From Bacteroides congonensis (GTDB lineage: Bacteria > Bacteroidota > Bacteroidia > Bacteroidales > Bacteroidaceae): DNA of 64,000 bases. The stretch spans positions 310,001 to 374,000 of the forward strand of contig NZ_FQXY01000007.1 of the NCBI RefSeq assembly GCF_900130125.1. Reading direction: 5' to 3'. Below, piece after piece: positions 60,605-64,000 of the stretch. Positions within the stretch are counted from its first letter, which is position 1. Every line of letters begins with the position of its first letter. A program made the translations under genes and the position numbers. The notes beneath the pieces are model-generated. The model ran no database searches. It was not told the origin of the DNA and was given only the letters and a program-made list of their open reading frames with translations.

Positions 60605-61513
60605 ATGAATATCAGGAAATTAAATAATGAAGAATACAACAAAGCGATACAATTATCACTTGCTGTATTTACTAAATGCGGAACAACAGACTTCAATGCC
60701 AGCGGATTAAAAACATTTAAAAAGTTCGTTTATAACAAGGAATTAATGAATGAGCTTACTATTTGGGGAGCTTTTGATAACAATGAGCTTGTCGGTATAA
60801 TTGGTACTAAATCCAACGGCACACATATCTCTCTATTTTTCATAAATCCAGACTATCACCGCAAAGGCATAGGTAGAGAATTATTCAATTGTGCTTATGC
60901 CAATCAAATAGTGAATAAAATAACAGTGAATTCTTCATCCTATGCCATAAGTTTCTATGAAAGTTTGGGCTTTTCTAAAACAACCGAAGAACAGGAAACC
61001 GATGGGCTTAGATACACTCCCATGATTAAGATACAGAACAAACTACGGCATAGGACTATTTGTGAAGCCGATCTTGCAGAAGTATGTAAGATGCCCCAAA
61101 GCGCAGAAGAATTGTTCTTCATGTTCCCTAAGGCTAACTATCCGTTAACTGTTGAAGAACTGGGAGCATCTATAATGAAAAGATGGGACTCCACTGTTGT
61201 CTTGCTACAAGATAGAATAGTTGGTTTTGCGAACTTCTATGAATTAGAGATAAACAGGTATTGCTCAATTGGGAATGTCATAGTAGATTTGCAATACAGA
61301 AATAAAGGTATTGCCAAATACCTTATTGAATCAATGGAACAGATAGCTAAAAATAAATATAATGTAGTAGAAATCCATCTTTCTTGTTTTAACCAAAATA
61401 CCAAAGGCATTCTACTATATTACCAATTAGGATATAAACCTTATGACATCGAAAGCTGGATAGGAAAAAACGGCGAAAAACAAGCACTGATCAAATTAAA
61501 AAAGAATATATAG
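60605..61513 (+). CDS. Tandem two-domain GNAT acetyltransferase
   Basis: A 302-residue protein made of two GNAT domains. Domain 1 (about 1-140) has the acetyl-CoA loop NPDYHRKGIGRELFNCA and end ISFYESLGFSKT. Domain 2 (about 148-300) has VIVDLQYRNKGIAKYLIESM and LLYYQLGYKPYD. Both loops keep the R/Q-x-x-G-x-G/A pattern, so both could be active. Each domain resembles a separate GNAT family more than they resemble each other, suggesting gene fusion rather than duplication. Confidence 0.85.
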   Translation: MNIRKLNNEEYNKAIQLSLAVFTKCGTTDFNASGLKTFKKFVYNKELMNELTIWGAFDNNELVGIIGTKSNGTHISLFFINPDYHRKGIGRELFNCAYANQIVNKITVNSSSYAISFYESLGFSKTTEEQETDGLRYTPMIKIQNKLRHRTICEADLAEVCKMPQSAEELFFMFPKANYPLTVEELGASIMKRWDSTVVLLQDRIVGFANFYELEINRYCSIGNVIVDLQYRNKGIAKYLIESMEQIAKNKYNVVEIHLSCFNQNTKGILLYYQLGYKPYDIESWIGKNGEKQALIKLKKNI

Positions 61514-61565
61514 ATTGATATAGTTCACTTGAATTGTCTGGTAACATTTTCAGCTAAGAGCAAAG

Positions 61566-61598
61566 AAAAACCCTCTCAGAAGTCATCTGAAAGGGTTC
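61566..61598 (-). terminator. Terminator-like hairpin, minus strand
   Basis: The minus strand reads AACCCTTTCAGA-TGACT-TCTGAGAGGGTT followed by TTTCTTTG. No minus-strand gene leading into it is intact; the sequence just to the right may be the tail of a gene cut off by the IS66 insertion. Confidence 0.55.
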
Positions 61599-61798
61599 GT
61601 GAGGTTCCTGGCGGTCACTAAATGCTGCGATTTTGTGATACGTTATGCAACCTCCTACCCCTTTAACTTGGATTGAAAAAATAAGCTCCTCATCTCACTA
61701 AGTAACACGAAAACCCATTGTAGGTTGTAAGCATTCGGTAAACCACGTATTTTTTCCTCAAACTTCCGTCATTAACTTTACGTCCAAAAAGCAAAGTT

Positions 61799-62176
61799 AT
61801 GATGACACGAGAAGAAGTAGTAGAGATAATGAACTACTGCAAAGAGCACAAAGTGACTTATAAGTCAAGATTAGAGGAACTCAACATCCCTGTATGGCGG
61901 TTTTATGACAGCAAATCCCGTTATGCCGGCGAGCAATCATCGGGTAAAACGGCTCAAGGTGAGTTTATCGAGCTCCCGCACAGTGGATCTTTTGTTCCGG
62001 TTCCTTCATTTGCCGGTACAACCGGACGGAAACAGAAAAGTACACCGGCTACGCCAAGCGGATTGAAAGAGATAGAAATACGTACACCGGGTGGTAGTGC
62101 CATACGCATTTGCGGTGAGCTAAATGAAAAGGAACTGTTTTCAATCATCCAGTCCTGCAACCATGTTCAGCCTTAA
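61799..62176 (+). CDS. tnpA: IS66 TnpA-like protein
   Basis: A 125-residue accessory protein of IS66. The N-terminal part has a helix-turn-helix-like EEVVEIMNYCKEHKVTYKSR, with WRFYDSKSRY following. The C-terminal part ends in GELNEKELFSIIQSC. In this subgroup TnpA differs from the proteobacterial TnpA but has the same place. It overlaps tnpB by 14 bp. Confidence 0.85.
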   Translation: MMTREEVVEIMNYCKEHKVTYKSRLEELNIPVWRFYDSKSRYAGEQSSGKTAQGEFIELPHSGSFVPVPSFAGTTGRKQKSTPATPSGLKEIEIRTPGGSAIRICGELNEKELFSIIQSCNHVQP

Positions 62177-62531
62177 TGACAGTATGCGCTATCTGTTGTA
62201 TAACCGCCCGACTGATATGCGCAAAAGCTTCCATACCCTCAGCGGTATCATCACAGACGCCATGGGTCAGGACCCCTGCAACGGCAACGTGTATATCTTC
62301 ATAAACCGTACCCGTGACCGTATAAAACTCCTGCATTGGGAGCCAGGCGGCATGGTGCTGTATTCCAAACTTCTGGAAGCCGGCACTTTAGGTAAGCCTG
62401 ATTCTGCCAGCGATAATGAGGTCTGTGCAAATATAGAATGGCGAGAACTTGTCATGATTGTGGAGGGTATCATGGAAGCCCGCGATTCGCGACGCACGAG
62501 ACTTGAAAACCTGCAAAAGCTTCGAAAATAG
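62163..62531 (+). CDS. tnpB: IS66 TnpB-like protein
   Basis: A 122-residue IS66 Orf2 family protein. Diagnostic phrases are MRYLLYNRPTDMRKSFHTLSG, split near residue 20, GNVYIFINRTRDRIKLLHWE and GGMVLYSKLLEAG. The start at 62163 matches the family N terminus and overlaps tnpA, suggesting translational coupling. (Not the IS200/IS605 TnpB nuclease.). Confidence 0.92.
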   Translation: MFSLNDSMRYLLYNRPTDMRKSFHTLSGIITDAMGQDPCNGNVYIFINRTRDRIKLLHWEPGGMVLYSKLLEAGTLGKPDSASDNEVCANIEWRELVMIVEGIMEARDSRRTRLENLQKLRK

Positions 62532-62602
62532 TACCGGCTTTTTACTCCGTTCGCTTTTGTATGCCATGGGATTTTAGTATATTTACATTGTGAAACAATG
62601 AG

Positions 62603-64000
62603 ATGCAGATGCTTACAGAAGAACAGGAAAAAGCCTTATTGGAAGAAATTGAGAAGCTCCGTCAGGATAAAGCGGCGCTTATCAGCAGGGTTTCCTCGCT
62701 GGAACAATCCCTGTACTGGCTCCGGAAAAAAGTCTTTGGCCGGATGAGCGAGAAGAGTCTTCCGCTTGATCCCAACCAGCTGTTTCTGTTCTCAAAGGAA
62801 GCAATGTCCTCCATGGAAATATCCCGGCTTGAGGAGGAAGTCCGCAAGAGTGAAGAAGAAATCACCAGAACTATAAAAGTAAAGGAAAAACCGGTCCGCA
62901 AGTCTCTGGACACTTCCTCACTGCCTGTAGAGATTATTGATCTTTACCCCGAAGGGACAACAGACGAGGAAGGCAGGCTTAAGGATGATTTCATTGAAAT
63001 CGGAAAGGAAGAGAGTTCACGCCTGGAACGTGTTCCGGCAAAAGTATATATTCTGAAGACCGTCCGTCACAAAGTGATAAGTAAATCCGATATGGAGAAA
63101 TACCCCGAGGAAAGGCAGATTCTGATTCACCCGCTACCTCTTGTTCCGGTCAGCAAATGTATGGCAGACTCCTCGGTTCTGACAGACATTATCATCGGCA
63201 AGTTCATGTATCATCTCCCGTTCTACCGTCTGATACAGCAGTATCGCGAATCAGGAATTAGCATAAGCGAATCTACCATGTGCGGATGGTATGAAATGGC
63301 GGTGGAGAAACTCAAGCTGCTGTACAACCTGCTCAAACAGAAGATACTCTCCAGTGATTATATACAAGTGGACGAGAGTGTCATTCCTGTGATGGACAAT
63401 GAGAAACATAAAGCGAAAAAGGGGTATGAGTGGTGCGTGCGCGACGGCATCACGGGAGACGTCATGTTCCATTATGACCGTGGCAGCCGTTCGGGTATGG
63501 TAGCCCGTGAACTGCTGGGATGCTACCATGGCATTGTGCAATGCGATGGCTATGCAGCTTACGAACAGTTTGAGCAGATGAAAGGAATCACTCTGGTCGG
63601 CTGTTGGGCACATGTCAGAAGGAAGTACGTGGATGCCCTGGAAGAAAACAGGACGCTGGCCACACAGGCGATTCATTACATCGGTAGGCTGTACAAGGTA
63701 GAGTCTGATGCCGGTGAAGCCGGACTCACAGCTGAAGAGCGTAAGGAAAAACGTATTCGTGAGGCCTATCCGCTGATACTTGAATTTGAAAAGTGGCTGC
63801 AGGATGCTTATCTTAGAGTGCTTCCTAAAAGCCGCATGGGTAAAGCTATCGAATATACGTACGCGCTTCTTCCCAGGCTTTCCAGATACGTAAACGATGG
63901 AAGAATAGAAATTGATGACAACCGCATAGAAAATGTCATAAGACCTTTGGCTTTGGGAAGAAAGAACTATCTGTTCTGCGGCAACGACGCATCCGCATAC
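62603..64000 (+). CDS. tnpC: IS66 TnpC transposase, 3' end cut by window end
   Basis: DDE transposase of IS66, 466 residues visible. It has an N-terminal leucine-rich coiled coil (about 1-50), a spacer with SEKSLPLDPNQLFLF, the middle domain (HPLPLVPVSKCMADSSVLTDI, split), first catalytic Asp in YIQVDESVIPV, second in VQCDGYAAYE, and Glu in DDNRIENVIRPLALGRKN. The frame is open from the ATG at 62603 to the window end. Confidence 0.92.
   Translation, partial: MQMLTEEQEKALLEEIEKLRQDKAALISRVSSLEQSLYWLRKKVFGRMSEKSLPLDPNQLFLFSKEAMSSMEISRLEEEVRKSEEEITRTIKVKEKPVRKSLDTSSLPVEIIDLYPEGTTDEEGRLKDDFIEIGKEESSRLERVPAKVYILKTVRHKVISKSDMEKYPEERQILIHPLPLVPVSKCMADSSVLTDIIIGKFMYHLPFYRLIQQYRESGISISESTMCGWYEMAVEKLKLLYNLLKQKILSSDYIQVDESVIPVMDNEKHKAKKGYEWCVRDGITGDVMFHYDRGSRSGMVARELLGCYHGIVQCDGYAAYEQFEQMKGITLVGCWAHVRRKYVDALEENRTLATQAIHYIGRLYKVESDAGEAGLTAEERKEKRIREAYPLILEFEKWLQDAYLRVLPKSRMGKAIEYTYALLPRLSRYVNDGRIEIDDNRIENVIRPLALGRKNYLFCGNDASAY

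Larger units (their letters stand above)
61727..64000 (+). mobile_element. IS66-family insertion sequence, right end beyond the window
   Basis: Three genes in the IS66 order (tnpA, tnpB, tnpC). The left end is placed at GTAAGC (61727), the usual terminal sequence of this family, 72 bp before tnpA. The right inverted repeat and any 8-bp target duplication are outside the window. Confidence 0.88.

Noticed and set aside
61600..61720. Truncated minus-strand gene left of the IS66 element
   Set aside because: A minus-strand frame runs toward the terminator at 61566-61598, but no family could be recognised in its few dozen codons.
62163..62531. IS200/IS605-type TnpB (RNA-guided nuclease)
   Set aside because: The shared name only: this is IS66 Orf2, 122 residues, without RuvC motifs.

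Overview
The window is chromosomal DNA of a human-gut Bacteroides (B. thetaiotaomicron/ovatus-like). This rests on many copies of the Bacteroidetes -7 promoter motif TAnnTTTG about 20-60 bp before genes, a SusC/SusD pair, Bacteroides-only lipoprotein and DUF families, weak Shine-Dalgarno sites, and an IS66 element of the type common in this genus. No tool was run; identities come from reading motifs and family resemblance.

Region 1 (1-11200, all minus strand) is a tripartite efflux system with its own signalling. Transcription starts at about 11100 with an HlyD-type adaptor, a MacB/LolD-type ATPase and two FtsX-type permeases. It continues with a PAS histidine kinase carrying a periplasmic binding-protein-like sensor, then a TolC-type outer-membrane channel, an NtrC-type sigma54 activator, and a second kinase cut by the window start. 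The adaptor and channel genes each have a GG-N10-G[A/T] sigma54-type promoter, and each has a TGTCCG-N4-CGGACA palindrome centred exactly 55 bp upstream of the GG. Region 2 (11238-24824) holds a type II NADH dehydrogenase, a LysM glucosaminidase, cytidine deaminase, an AraC regulator with RclC-like and RclA-like genes (reactive-chlorine type), an ABC-F ATPase with a long leader, NudC, a broken Crp-like gene, two membrane proteins (acyltransferase, DUF418) and a phosphohexomutase.

Region 3 (24985-37050) has a C69 dipeptidase and M23 peptidase operon, a metzincin-type metalloprotease with SusC/SusD (a transport locus without carbohydrate enzymes), a candidate 6S-type RNA and a WG-repeat protein. 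Region 4 (37112-46866) has a nitronate monooxygenase-like enzyme, small secreted proteins, an ECF sigma factor with an anti-sigma/beta-barrel fusion, nadC, rlmH, and a queuosine set (yhhQ, queC, queF) headed by a preQ1-I riboswitch. Region 5 (47061-58175) holds a LEA-like protein, an ECF sigma factor, two outer-membrane porins, and a string of small metabolic genes (ldhA, pirin, pdxH, MBL hydrolase, DUF4468, VOC), then a methyltransferase and a TlpA-like lipoprotein. Region 6 (58236-64000) is an AT-rich accessory stretch between tRNA-Thr and an IS66 element: a secreted protein of 20-residue repeats and three GNAT acetyltransferase genes.

The most unusual signal is a class of intergenic arrays found three times (17241-17320, 45011-45226, 57442-57520). 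Each is a run of 13-15 bp interrupted palindromes at a 22-bp period (exact in two arrays, 21-23 bp in the third). Arms are conserved within an array but differ completely between arrays. I know of no description of them.
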